This document shows, in pieces, positions 1-7,433 of a stretch of 33,846 nt of DNA (positions within the stretch are counted from its first letter, which is position 1; every line of letters starts with the position of its first letter). Under the pieces are notes generated by a model. It ran no database searches. It had not been told where the DNA came from and saw only the letters and a list, made by a program, of their open reading frames with translations. A program made the position numbers and the translations under genes. Source of the stretch: a bacterium UBP1_UBA4783 (GTDB lineage Bacteria; Krumholzibacteriota; Krumholzibacteriia; Krumholzibacteriales; Krumholzibacteriaceae); assembly GCA_002403075.1 (NCBI GenBank), contig DHHB01000050.1:59191-93036 (forward strand). The letters run 5' to 3'.

Positions 1-354
1 GCCGCCGTTTCGACCGTCGCGATCTTCGCGGCGTGGCTCGGCGTATCGACGCGCGTCGCTCCGGGAGCGCTCGGTGTCGCCGGAGCGAGGGACGGCGTCT
101 GGATATACGGGCTCGCTCCGGCGTGGGCCGCGGCGGCCTTCGTTCCGGTTCACTTCATCACGCAGGGATATCTCACGTCGTTCGGCAACGTCGCGGCGCT
201 GTGGGCGTTTCAGCTCGCGGTGAACGCGGCGGCGGTGCCGATCGGTTTCGGCGCCGCGCGGCGAAAGGCCGGCGAATCGCGGCGGGACGCGCGACCGGCG
301 CGCGCGGCCGGGGACGGCGAGGCGGCGATTTCGGCGGATGTCGGGCGGCGGTGA
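1..354 (+). CDS. C-terminal part of an unknown polytopic membrane protein (5' truncated)
   Basis: The frame is open from the first base of the window to TGA at 352-354, giving 117 residues without a start. Three hydrophobic stretches are visible: around residues 4-16, 34-55 (containing VPVHFITQGYLTS) and 61-80 (NVAALWAFQLAVN). An Arg/Ala-rich, probably cytoplasmic tail of about 35 residues follows. This looks like the last membrane helices of an integral membrane protein. I do not recognise the family. Its end abuts or overlaps the start of the ZIP transporter, so the two may be co-transcribed. Confidence 0.6.
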   Translation, partial: AAVSTVAIFAAWLGVSTRVAPGALGVAGARDGVWIYGLAPAWAAAAFVPVHFITQGYLTSFGNVAALWAFQLAVNAAAVPIGFGAARRKAGESRRDARPARAAGDGEAAISADVGRR

Positions 355-361
355 CGGTTCG

Positions 362-1270
362 ATGAATACCGTTCTCAGGGCATTCGGGCTCACCCTCCTC
401 GCCGGCATGGCGACGGCGATCGGGAGCGTCATCGCGTTCACCGCGAAGCGGACGAACTACCGCTTCCTGTCGGTCGCGACGGGCTTCTCGGCCGGCGTGA
501 TGCTGTACGTTTCGTTCGTCGAGATCCTCGTCAAGGGGGCGGGAGCGCTCGAGGAGATCTACGGCCCGTATCGGGGCCAGTGGGTGAACGCGGCCTCTTT
601 CTTCGGGGGCATGCTCGCCATGGGCCTCATCGACAAGCTCATACCGGAGGCCGAGAATCCGCACGAGACGCATTCGGAGGAGGAGACGGCGCCGCTTCAC
701 GACCGCGCGGCGCCGATGCCCGATTTCGGGGCGGCGAAGGACGGGGGCGCCGGGGTGGACGCGCCGGATCGCCACGACCACGGCCGCGATCGCCACCGGC
801 TCATGCGCATGGGGCTTTTTACGGCGCTCGCGATCGCGATCCACAATTTTCCCGAAGGGCTCGCGACGTTTCTCGCCGCGCTGCGCGATCCGGCGCTCGG
901 CGTCGCGATCGCGGCCGCGGTCGCCCTCCACAACATCCCCGAGGGGATCAGCGTGTCCGTGCCGATCTTCTACGCGACGGGAAACCGCAGGAAGGCGTTC
1001 GTCTACTCCTTTCTGAGCGGGCTCGCCGAGCCCGCCGGCGCCGCGATCGCGTACGTGCTGCTGCGGCTCCTCGCGGGAGGCGAGGGAGGCGCGATCCCTC
1101 CGCAGGTGATGGGCGTGCTCTTCGGCGGCGTCGCGGGGGTCATGGTGTACATCAGCCTCGACGAGCTCCTGCCGACGAGCCGCGCATACGGCAGGGGGCA
1201 CGACAGCATCTACGGCCTCATGGCCGGGATGCTCGTCATGGCGCTCAGCCTGCTGCTCCTCGGCCGATAA
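362..1270 (+). CDS. zupT: ZIP-family divalent metal (zinc) transporter, ZupT-like
   Basis: A ZIP transporter that should import Zn2+ or other divalent metals across the inner membrane. It has the family signature: a first helix LTLLAGMATAIGS, then IHNFPEGLATF and LHNIPEGISVSVP, the paired H-N-x-P-E-G motifs of helices 4 and 5 that line the metal site. SGLAEPAGA and SLDELLP follow near the C-terminus. A His/Asp/Glu-rich cytoplasmic loop (about residues 95-150) separates helices 3 and 4. The ATG at 362 gives the N-terminus usual for ZupT. An in-frame ATG at 338 would add eight residues and overlap the previous gene by 17 bases. Neither has a strong Shine-Dalgarno site. The protein is about 302 residues, slightly longer than E. 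coli ZupT because of the loop. Confidence 0.88.
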   Translation: MNTVLRAFGLTLLAGMATAIGSVIAFTAKRTNYRFLSVATGFSAGVMLYVSFVEILVKGAGALEEIYGPYRGQWVNAASFFGGMLAMGLIDKLIPEAENPHETHSEEETAPLHDRAAPMPDFGAAKDGGAGVDAPDRHDHGRDRHRLMRMGLFTALAIAIHNFPEGLATFLAALRDPALGVAIAAAVALHNIPEGISVSVPIFYATGNRRKAFVYSFLSGLAEPAGAAIAYVLLRLLAGGEGGAIPPQVMGVLFGGVAGVMVYISLDELLPTSRAYGRGHDSIYGLMAGMLVMALSLLLLGR

Positions 1271-1275
1271 TGCCC

Positions 1276-1305
1276 TTGTCGCGCGTTCCGCCTCCGTGAT
1301 ACGTT
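1276..1305 (+). promoter_or_regulatory. putative sigma-70 promoter of the msrC-like gene (extended -10)
   Basis: TTGTCG at 1276-1281, an 18-base spacer, then TACGTT at 1300-1305 preceded by TG at 1297-1298 (extended -10, TGATACGTT). It lies in the 68-base gap after the transporter and would start transcription near 1312, ahead of the ribosome site GAGAAAGGGA. Similar TGATA boxes precede the M23 peptidase and dnaE. Confidence 0.45.
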
Positions 1306-1338
1306 TTCTCGTCCGGCCGCGGCCGCGGAGAAAGGGAA

Positions 1339-1797
1339 ATGGAGAAAGCCCGAGCATACGAGGATCTCGTCGAGCGCCTCCGGCTTCGGCTCGCCGGAGA
1401 AACCGATTTCACGGCGCGGGCGGCGAATACCGTCGCTCTGATCTACCATAGTTTGCCCGACATCAACTGGGCGGGGCTCTATCTGCTCAAGGATCTCGAT
1501 CTCGTGCTCGGACCGTTTCAGGGCCTTCCCGCTCGTTCCCGCATACCGATCGGTTCCGGGCTCGTCGGTCGCGCGGCGCGCGAGCGCGCGACGGTCGTGG
1601 CCGCCGACGTTCATGAGTGTCCCGAGCACATCGCCTGCGACGAGGCCTCCAACGCGGAGATCGTCGTGCCGATCGTCCGGCGAGGAGAGCTCGTCGGCGT
1701 TCTCGACGTGGACAGCCCCGTCGCGGATCGATTCGACGGCGGCGACGAGGCCGGACTGAAACGAGTCGTCGAGGTTCTGCTCGAGGTTCCCGCGTAG
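1339..1797 (+). CDS. msrC: GAF-domain free methionine-(R)-sulfoxide reductase-like protein, atypical cysteines
   Basis: A single GAF domain of 152 residues that follows the fRMsr family (E. coli MsrC/YebR, yeast YKL069W) along its whole length: DINWAGLYLL, LVLGPFQGLPA, HIACDEASNAEIVVPI and GVLDVDSP. The family reduces free methionine-R-sulfoxide using three cysteines (Cys84, Cys94 and Cys118 in E. coli numbering). Here only the Cys118 equivalent remains (Cys100, in HIACDEAS). Cys84 is replaced by Arg66 and Cys94 by Val76. A non-family cysteine, Cys94 of this protein (VHECPEH), lies six residues before Cys100. The protein may use a different resolving cysteine or an external reductant, or may only bind a ligand. 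ATG at 1339 has GAGAAAGGGA upstream. Confidence 0.85.
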   Translation: MEKARAYEDLVERLRLRLAGETDFTARAANTVALIYHSLPDINWAGLYLLKDLDLVLGPFQGLPARSRIPIGSGLVGRAARERATVVAADVHECPEHIACDEASNAEIVVPIVRRGELVGVLDVDSPVADRFDGGDEAGLKRVVEVLLEVPA

Positions 1798-1832
1798 CGG
1801 CGCCCGGTTCGGGTGCGAAGGGAGAGGTCCTC

Positions 1833-3191
1833 ATGAAGCTCCGTGGTCGATCGTTCCCCGCCGCCGCGCTCCTCGCGGCGGGCGCGTGCGCGTTCCTTTC
1901 GATCGGGGCGTCCGGCTCTCGCGCGCGAGGGGCCGAGGCGCCGCCGCACGAGGCGTCGTCCATGATGAACGGTATCGCCGAATCGTACGTGAAGCTCGCG
2001 CTCGCCCTCGGCGAGCACGAGCCGTCCTACATCGACGCCTACTTCGGCCCGGCCGCATGGCGCGAGGAAGCGAAGCGCGATCGAAAAACCCTCGACGCGG
2101 TCGAGCGCGAGGCCGAAGGCCTCGTCGCGCGGCTCTCGGCGGTCGACGTCTCGGGCGCCGAGGAGATCGTTCGGCTTCGAAAAACATTCCTCGAGAAGCA
2201 TCTCGAATCCCTCGCCGCCCGGGCGCGGATGCTTCGGGGAGAGCGGATGTCCTTCGACGAGGAGTCGCGAGCCGTCTACGACGCCGTGGCGCCGCCGTAC
2301 GACGAGACGGAGAGCCGAGACGCGCTCGCGCGTCTCGAGGAGATCGTGCCCGCCGGCGAGGGAACGCTCCTCGACCGCATCGAGGCCTTCAGGAAGGGTT
2401 TCATCGTTCCGCCGGAGCGGCTCGACACGGTCTTCGCGGCCGCGATCGGGGAGGCGCGCCGGCGAACGAGGGAGCGTATCGATCTTCCCGCGGACGAATC
2501 GTTCGACCTCTCGCTCGTCTCGGGCAAGTCGTGGGGGGCCTACAACTGGTACAAAGGCGGCCGCCGGAGCCTCATCGAGATCAACACCGATCTTCCCACG
2601 TACATCGACTCGCCCGTCGGGCTCGCCTGCCACGAGGGATATCCGGGCCACCACGTCTACAACGTTCTGCTCGAGACGCTGCTTCTCGAGGGGAGGGGCT
2701 GGATCGAGTTCTGCGTCGGACCGCTTCACTGCCCGCAATCGCCCATCTCCGAGGGGACGGCGAACTACGGCGTCGAGCTCGCGTTCCCGCGCGCCGAGCG
2801 GATCGCCTTCGAGCGCGACGTGCTCTTCCCGCTCGCGGGGCTCGATCCGTCGCGGGCGGAGCGCTACTACGAGATCCGGGAGCTCCAGAGAAAGCTCCGC
2901 CGCGCGGAGAACGAGGCCGCGCGCCGGTACCTCGACGGCGCGATGACGGCGGACGAGACGGCCGCGTGGCTCTCGGAGCGGGCCCTCCTGTCCCTCGCGC
3001 GCGCCGAAAAGCTCGTGACGTTCATGGACGAGTTCCGAAGCTACGTCATCAACTACAGCGTCGGATACGATCTCGTGAAGGAATACGTGGAGAGACGCGC
3101 GACGACGCGCGACGCCCGCTGGAAGCTCTTCGGCGGCATTCTCAGCACGCCGCAGGTGCCGTCGAACCTGCGAGAGGGCAGCGGCGAATAA
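1833..3191 (+). CDS. exported DUF885-family zinc metallopeptidase-like protein
   Basis: A 452-residue protein starting at ATG 1833 behind AAGGGAGAGG. The N-terminus is basic then hydrophobic (about residues 8-27), a Sec signal peptide, so the enzyme should act in the periplasm or outside. Family evidence is HEGYPGHHV at residues 267-275, the HExxxPGHH zinc motif of DUF885 proteins, and ISEGTANYGVELAFP downstream, equivalent to the family's SEG box. These proteins are predicted metallopeptidases or carboxypeptidases; the substrate is unknown. It is somewhat shorter than typical DUF885 proteins of 550-600 residues. The next gene is an exported amidase, so the pair may degrade exogenous peptides or amides. 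The open frame extends upstream of 1833 inside the previous gene, but the signal peptide and ribosome site fix the start. Confidence 0.75.
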   Translation: MKLRGRSFPAAALLAAGACAFLSIGASGSRARGAEAPPHEASSMMNGIAESYVKLALALGEHEPSYIDAYFGPAAWREEAKRDRKTLDAVEREAEGLVARLSAVDVSGAEEIVRLRKTFLEKHLESLAARARMLRGERMSFDEESRAVYDAVAPPYDETESRDALARLEEIVPAGEGTLLDRIEAFRKGFIVPPERLDTVFAAAIGEARRRTRERIDLPADESFDLSLVSGKSWGAYNWYKGGRRSLIEINTDLPTYIDSPVGLACHEGYPGHHVYNVLLETLLLEGRGWIEFCVGPLHCPQSPISEGTANYGVELAFPRAERIAFERDVLFPLAGLDPSRAERYYEIRELQRKLRRAENEAARRYLDGAMTADETAAWLSERALLSLARAEKLVTFMDEFRSYVINYSVGYDLVKEYVERRATTRDARWKLFGGILSTPQVPSNLREGSGE

Positions 3192-3228
3192 ACCGGGCGG
3201 AGCGGGCTCCGCCGCGAAGGAGACCGGC

Positions 3229-4884
3229 ATGAAGAAGCTCGGAACGATCGCTCTCGGCGTTCTGACGCTCGCCTGCGCCGGCGCGCTTTCGGCCGCCGGG
3301 GACGGCGAGCGGACGATCGAGACGAGGGACGTCGCAGCCGCCGAAAGGATCATCGGCCTCGACTTCTCGGAGGCCGAGCGCGATTCGCTGCTGCGGGATC
3401 TCGCGGAGAATCTCGAGAGCTACCTCGCGATGCGCGGGATCGCGCTCGACAACGCGGTCGCGCCGGCGATCGAATTCGACCCCCTGCCCGCGGGTTTTCC
3501 GCTTCCGTCGGGCCGGAGCAGGTTCGAGCCGAGCCCGGCGCGGAAGCTCGCGCGTCCGGCCGATCTCGAGGAGCTCGCCTTCCTGCCGGTGCGCGACCTC
3601 GCCGAGCTCATCCGGACGAAGAAGGTCTCCTCGACCGAGCTCACGAAGATGTACCTCGGGCGCCTGAGGAGGCTCGGACCGCGGCTCGAGTGCGTCGTCA
3701 CGTTGACCGAGGAGCGGGCGCTCGAGGCGGCGCGGCGCGCGGACGAGGAGATCGCCCGAGGAACGTACCGGGGGCTTCTCCACGGGATCCCCTACGGGGC
3801 GAAGGATCTTCTCGCCGTAAAAGGTTATCCCACGACCTGGGGCGCGGCGCCGTACAAGGATCAGACGATCGACGCCGACGCGTCGGTGATCCGGAAGCTC
3901 GACCGGGCGGGAGCGGTCCTCGTCGCGAAGCTCACCCTCGGGGCGCTCGCGTGGGGGGACGTCTGGTTCGGGGGCACGACGCGCAACCCGTGGAACCTCG
4001 ATCAGGGCTCGAGCGGCTCCTCGGCCGGTTCGGCCGCCGCGACCGCCGCGGGGCTCGTGGCGTTCGCGATCGGCACGGAGACCTGGGGATCGATCGTGTC
4101 GCCCGCGACCCGCTGCGGGGCGACGGGGCTCCGTCCGACGTACGGCCGCGTGAGCCGCGCGGGCGCCATGGCGCTCAGCTGGTCGATGGACAAGATCGGC
4201 CCCATCTGCCGGACGGTCGAGGATTGCGCGATCGTCTTCGACGCGATCCGCGGCCCCGACGGCGCCGATCGAACGGTCCTCGACGTTCCGTTCGTCTACA
4301 CGCCGAAGGTCGATCTCGGAACGATCCGCGTCGGCTACCTGAAATCCGCCTTCGACGAGGAATACGAAGGCAGGGCGAACGATCTCGCCTCGCTCGAACG
4401 ACTCCGCGCCCTCGGCGCGGAGCTCGTGTCGGTCGAGCTTCCCGACTATCCGGTGTATTCGATCTCGTTCATTCTGAGCGCCGAGGCGGCGGCCGCGTTC
4501 GACGAGCTCACGCGCTCCGGACGCGACAGCCTCATGGTGCGGCAGGTCCGGAACGCCTGGCCGAACGTCTTCCGGGCCTCGCGCTTCATCCCCGCGGTCG
4601 AATATATACAGGCGAACCGAATCCGCCGCCTCCTCGTCGAGGAGATGGAGAGCCTCGGCGTCGACGTCTGGGTGTCGCCCGCGTTCGAAGGGAGCAACCT
4701 CCTGCTCACGAACCTCACCGGGCACCCCTGCGTCGTGCTTCCGAACGGCTTCGACGCGAAGGGGAGCCCGACGAGCATCACCTTCATGGGGAGGCTGTTC
4801 GGCGAGGGCGTTCTTCTCGCCGTCGCCAAGGCGTATCAGGACGCGGCCGGTTTTCATCTCGTGCATCCGCCGCTCTTCGAGTAG
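3229..4884 (+). CDS. exported amidase-signature family hydrolase
   Basis: 551 residues with an N-terminal Sec signal (MKKLGTIALGVLTLACAGAL, cleavage probably near residue 22). A helical region follows, then the amidase-signature domain from about residue 115. The Ser-cisSer-Lys triad can be placed: Lys192 in YGAKDLL, cis-Ser264 in GSSGSSAGS and nucleophile Ser288 in GTETWGS. The 24-residue distance between the serines equals that in FAAH. The family hydrolyses C-N amide bonds; the substrate cannot be told from sequence. GatA function is unlikely because the protein is exported and no gatB or gatC is nearby. The usual GTDTGGS box is GTETWGS here. ATG 3229 follows GAAGGAGA. It lies 37 bases after the DUF885 gene, probably in one operon. 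Confidence 0.85.
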   Translation: MKKLGTIALGVLTLACAGALSAAGDGERTIETRDVAAAERIIGLDFSEAERDSLLRDLAENLESYLAMRGIALDNAVAPAIEFDPLPAGFPLPSGRSRFEPSPARKLARPADLEELAFLPVRDLAELIRTKKVSSTELTKMYLGRLRRLGPRLECVVTLTEERALEAARRADEEIARGTYRGLLHGIPYGAKDLLAVKGYPTTWGAAPYKDQTIDADASVIRKLDRAGAVLVAKLTLGALAWGDVWFGGTTRNPWNLDQGSSGSSAGSAAATAAGLVAFAIGTETWGSIVSPATRCGATGLRPTYGRVSRAGAMALSWSMDKIGPICRTVEDCAIVFDAIRGPDGADRTVLDVPFVYTPKVDLGTIRVGYLKSAFDEEYEGRANDLASLERLRALGAELVSVELPDYPVYSISFILSAEAAAAFDELTRSGRDSLMVRQVRNAWPNVFRASRFIPAVEYIQANRIRRLLVEEMESLGVDVWVSPAFEGSNLLLTNLTGHPCVVLPNGFDAKGSPTSITFMGRLFGEGVLLAVAKAYQDAAGFHLVHPPLFE

Positions 4885-4900
4885 GCGGGGGGAGATTCGC

Positions 4901-5320
4901 ATGGGATCCGTGATCGAGGCGATAGCGACGCTCGAGGGAAAGCTGCGTTTTTCCGTTCGGACCGGTTCCGGACGGATCGTCGTCGTCGACTACCCTCCGC
5001 CGCTCGGAGAGGGCGAGGGCCTCATGCCGAGCGAAGCGCTGCTCGCGAGCCTCGCCGCGTGCTGCGGCCAGGTCGTCGCGTCTCTTCTGCGAAAGATGGA
5101 CCAGTCGATCTCGGGTCTCGAGGTCCGGGCGGCGGGGGAGCGCCGCGAGGAGCACCCGACGACGTTCACGGCGATCGATCTCGAGATCGCCGTTTCGGGG
5201 AAGGACCTCGATCCCGCCAAGGTGGAAAAGGCGATCGCCCTCGCGGAGGAGAAGTACTCCCCCGTCTGGGCGATGCTTCGGGCGTCCGTTCCGATACGGT
5301 CCTCGTACCGGATCGTGTAG
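4901..5320 (+). CDS. OsmC/Ohr-family protein lacking the second redox cysteine
   Basis: 139 residues with the OsmC fold pattern: an N-terminal beta region, MPSEALLASLAACCGQVVASLLRK in the central helix (Cys54 or Cys55 at the peroxidatic position), and EEKYSPVWAMLRASVPI near the end. OsmC and Ohr proteins reduce organic hydroperoxides with two cysteines. The second normally sits in a KYCPV-type motif. Here that position is Ser120 (codon tcc), so the classic disulphide cannot form. Many YhfA-like OsmC relatives are similarly uncharacterised. ATG 4901 lies 16 bases after the amidase, with GGGGGAG upstream. The gene converges on the minus-strand gene with a three-base gap and no visible terminator. 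Confidence 0.82.
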   Translation: MGSVIEAIATLEGKLRFSVRTGSGRIVVVDYPPPLGEGEGLMPSEALLASLAACCGQVVASLLRKMDQSISGLEVRAAGERREEHPTTFTAIDLEIAVSGKDLDPAKVEKAIALAEEKYSPVWAMLRASVPIRSSYRIV

Positions 5321-5323
5321 GGC

Positions 5324-6091
5324 TCAGCGGTCTCTCTCTTCGAACTCCCTCCATTCGCCATCGTCCTCCGGGAGGCGCCGGGACGCGTCCCGGATCTCGA
5401 GAAGCCTCTCGCTGAGATCGTCGGGCAGCTTCTTGCCGTTCAGGTAGCAGCCGTCCTTTCGGATCCTGATCGTTATGCAGTTCTTCGAATCGACGACGGT
5501 CCAGTGATCGAGGGCGAGGCGCTTGGCGTCGAGCGCGCCGAGCCGGGCGATGTAGAGATCGCGCGCGCGAGCGGCCGTTTCGGTCTCCCTGTTCTTCAGC
5601 TCCTCCATGACCTCCTTCAGCGCCTCGATCTTCTCCTCGTCCGTGCGGCGCCTCGACTCGATGATCCGCTCGAGCTCTTCGAGGTGCGGGCGGATCTCGT
5701 CGATCTCCCGCGCGCCGAGGGCCTCGTCGAGACGAAGGCGGTATGTGGGGAAGTCCTCCTTGGAGACGATCTTTCCTTTGTCGATCACCGAGATGAGATC
5801 GCGGCCGTCCTTTCCGTACGTGAGGATGATCACGTCCTTCGAATTCTTCCCCGAATTGCGGATGCGGATCTCGCGGAGCGTATCCCTCGCCTCCTCGCGC
5901 TCTCGCTCGAGGTGCCGTCTCGACTCCCGGAGCTCCCGCTCGAGGCGCTTTCTCGCCTCTTCGCGCTCTTGCCCGGCCTTCTCGCGCTCTTCGCGCGACT
6001 GTGCGAGGACGTCGGAGCTCCGCGCCCTCGCCGGGGTCTCGGCGGAGGCGAGCATGCAGACGGCCGCCGCCAAAATCGCCAGTTTCCTCAT
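5324..6091 (-). CDS. exported highly charged coiled-coil protein, unknown function
   Basis: 255 residues beginning at ATG 6091 (reverse strand) with a consensus AAGGAGGA seven bases upstream. A Sec signal peptide (MRKLAILAAAVCMLASAETPARA) is followed by an Arg/Glu-rich helix (about residues 30-78) that looks like a coiled coil or single alpha-helix. Next come a beta-type segment (VIILTYGKDGRDLISVID), a second long charged helix (about 120-180) and a C-terminal segment TIRIRKDGCYLNGKKLPDDL. The KDG-containing strands of the middle and C-terminal parts resemble each other weakly and might be a duplicated module. I do not recognise the family. It stands alone on its strand, divergent from the histidine kinase and convergent with the OsmC gene. 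A periplasmic location is inferred. Confidence 0.7.
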   Translation of the reverse strand: MRKLAILAAAVCMLASAETPARARSSDVLAQSREEREKAGQEREEARKRLERELRESRRHLEREREEARDTLREIRIRNSGKNSKDVIILTYGKDGRDLISVIDKGKIVSKEDFPTYRLRLDEALGAREIDEIRPHLEELERIIESRRRTDEEKIEALKEVMEELKNRETETAARARDLYIARLGALDAKRLALDHWTVVDSKNCITIRIRKDGCYLNGKKLPDDLSERLLEIRDASRRLPEDDGEWREFEERDR

Positions 6092-6229
6092 GTCGGATCC
6101 TCCTTACGATAGTGCCGTATAAACGATACGCGCCGGGAGCCTCGAGATGCGCGAAAAGCCCTAAAATACCCGCCGCGCGGCATGAACGGGGGCGAACCGG
6201 GCGCGATCCGGATTGAAGGGCGGGGAGCG

Positions 6230-6260
6230 GGCGTTCGTGCCCGAAACGGCCCCGTTCGTG
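6230..6260 (+). promoter_or_regulatory. putative LytTR-type operator: two direct repeats 21 bp apart
   Basis: CGTTCGTG occurs at 6232-6239 and again at 6253-6260, exactly 21 bp apart. As 9-mers they read GGCGTTCGT (6230-6238) and CCCGTTCGT (6251-6259) with 12 bp between. LytTR regulators bind pairs of 9-bp direct repeats of the type [TA][AC][CA]GTTN[AG][TG] separated by about 12 bp. The repeats fit that pattern at 7 and 8 of 9 positions, and the second is close to the AlgR core CCGTTCGTC. The site lies about 95-125 bp before the kinase gene whose partner is a LytTR regulator, so autoregulation is the natural inference. Confidence 0.5.
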
Positions 6261-6276
6261 ACGGCGCCGAGATGGA

Positions 6277-6307
6277 CTGAAACCAAACGCCGGGAACCGC
6301 GTTTAAT
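6277..6307 (+). promoter_or_regulatory. weak candidate promoter of the histidine-kinase operon
   Basis: CTGAAA at 6277-6282 and TTTAAT at 6302-6307, with a non-ideal 19-base spacer. It lies just downstream of the direct repeats and 49 bases before the start codon. A poor -35 and long spacer would suit a promoter that needs an activator. The rest of the 264-base gap 6092-6355 holds only a short hairpin (CGGGC/GCCCG at 6228-6242). I found no convincing promoter for the divergent minus-strand gene. Confidence 0.3.
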
Positions 6308-6355
6308 CAATCAGGGACGCCTGGGGAAGACCGTCCGCCCGGAAGGGGATCGTTT

Positions 6356-7429
6356 ATGAGGCGACATATCGAAACAGCCGTTCTCGCCGCGGCGTTCGCA
6401 GGCGTGTTTCTTGCCGTCGTCTACCGCCCGGACCGCCCCGTTTTCATGGGGGAGTTCAACAACATCGACGGCAGCGTCTATTGGGCGGCGATCGCACGCG
6501 CCGCCGCCGCCTTCGCCGTCTTCGGCGCCGTGAGCCTCGTCTACGTCGGCCGTTTTCTCGGCAATAAGCGGATAGCGGCGTTCGCGGCGGCGAGTCTGCT
6601 CACCGCGCTCGCCGCGACGGTCGTCGTGTTCGCGGTCGATCGCGGCCTGCTGCACCTCTACAACCTTCCGACGGGACCGAACGAGATATCGGACAAGATG
6701 ATGGCCTATCCGATGCGGGAGACGCGAAGCGCCGCCGCCGCGCCGGTTGTCCTGATCGCCCTCGGGCTCGGGATCCTGTACGGGCTCAGCCGCGACTGGG
6801 TCCTCACGTTCCGGAACCGGCGCGAGCTCGCCCTCGAGAAGGTTCGGGCCGACGCCGCGTTCCTGCGATCCCAGATCAACCCGCACTTCTTTTTCAACTC
6901 GCTCAACAACATCTTCGCGATCACCCAGCGCAACGGCGACGGCGAGGCCGGCGACGCGATCGTCAAACTCTCCGAGCTCGTGCGCTACATGATCTACGAG
7001 GGCAACGTCGACCGGATCGCGCTCGCCCGGGAGATCGAGACGATCGAAAACTTCGTCGACGTGTGCCGCCTCAGGTTCGCGCGCGAGGACGACGTCGACA
7101 TCGCCGTGACAAAGGAAGGAAGGATCAACGGGAGCGAGATCGCCCCGCTCCTTCTTCTGCCGTTCGTCGAGAACGCGCTCAAGCACGGCATCGACAGCAA
7201 GGGCCGCGGCTGGGTGCGCGTATCCGCCCGGGTGGACGAAGGGCTCCTGCGGTTCCGCGTCGACAACTCGAAATGCGGCGCGCGCGAGACGGTGCGCCGC
7301 CACTCGGGGGTGGGGCTCGAGAACGTCAAGCGGCGGCTCGAGCTCCTCTATCCGCGCCGGCACGAGCTCTCGGTCACGGACGCGGACGAGGAGTACCGCG
7401 TCGATCTCGCCCTCGATCTGGAGGAATGA
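6356..7429 (+). CDS. LytS/YehU-type membrane sensor histidine kinase
   Basis: 357 residues. Four hydrophobic segments (about 7-23, 43-64, 72-94 and 126-144) form a membrane sensor region with no recognisable extracellular domain. The His_kinase domain of the LytS class follows: H-box QINPHFFFNSLNNI with phospho-acceptor His177, then LLLLPFVENALKHGI (N-box, Asn273) and a glycine box HSGVGLENVKRRLELLY. This class normally pairs with LytTR response regulators, and one follows after four bases. The ATG at 6356 has GGAAGGGG upstream. The input signal is unknown. Confidence 0.9.
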   Translation: MRRHIETAVLAAAFAGVFLAVVYRPDRPVFMGEFNNIDGSVYWAAIARAAAAFAVFGAVSLVYVGRFLGNKRIAAFAAASLLTALAATVVVFAVDRGLLHLYNLPTGPNEISDKMMAYPMRETRSAAAAPVVLIALGLGILYGLSRDWVLTFRNRRELALEKVRADAAFLRSQINPHFFFNSLNNIFAITQRNGDGEAGDAIVKLSELVRYMIYEGNVDRIALAREIETIENFVDVCRLRFAREDDVDIAVTKEGRINGSEIAPLLLLPFVENALKHGIDSKGRGWVRVSARVDEGLLRFRVDNSKCGARETVRRHSGVGLENVKRRLELLYPRRHELSVTDADEEYRVDLALDLEE

Positions 7430-7433
7430 CCGG

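Noticed and set aside
1617..1832. Upstream extension of the DUF885 gene from 1617
   Set aside because: It would lie within the GAF-protein gene and bury the signal peptide. ATG 1833 has a strong ribosome site and starts the signal peptide directly.
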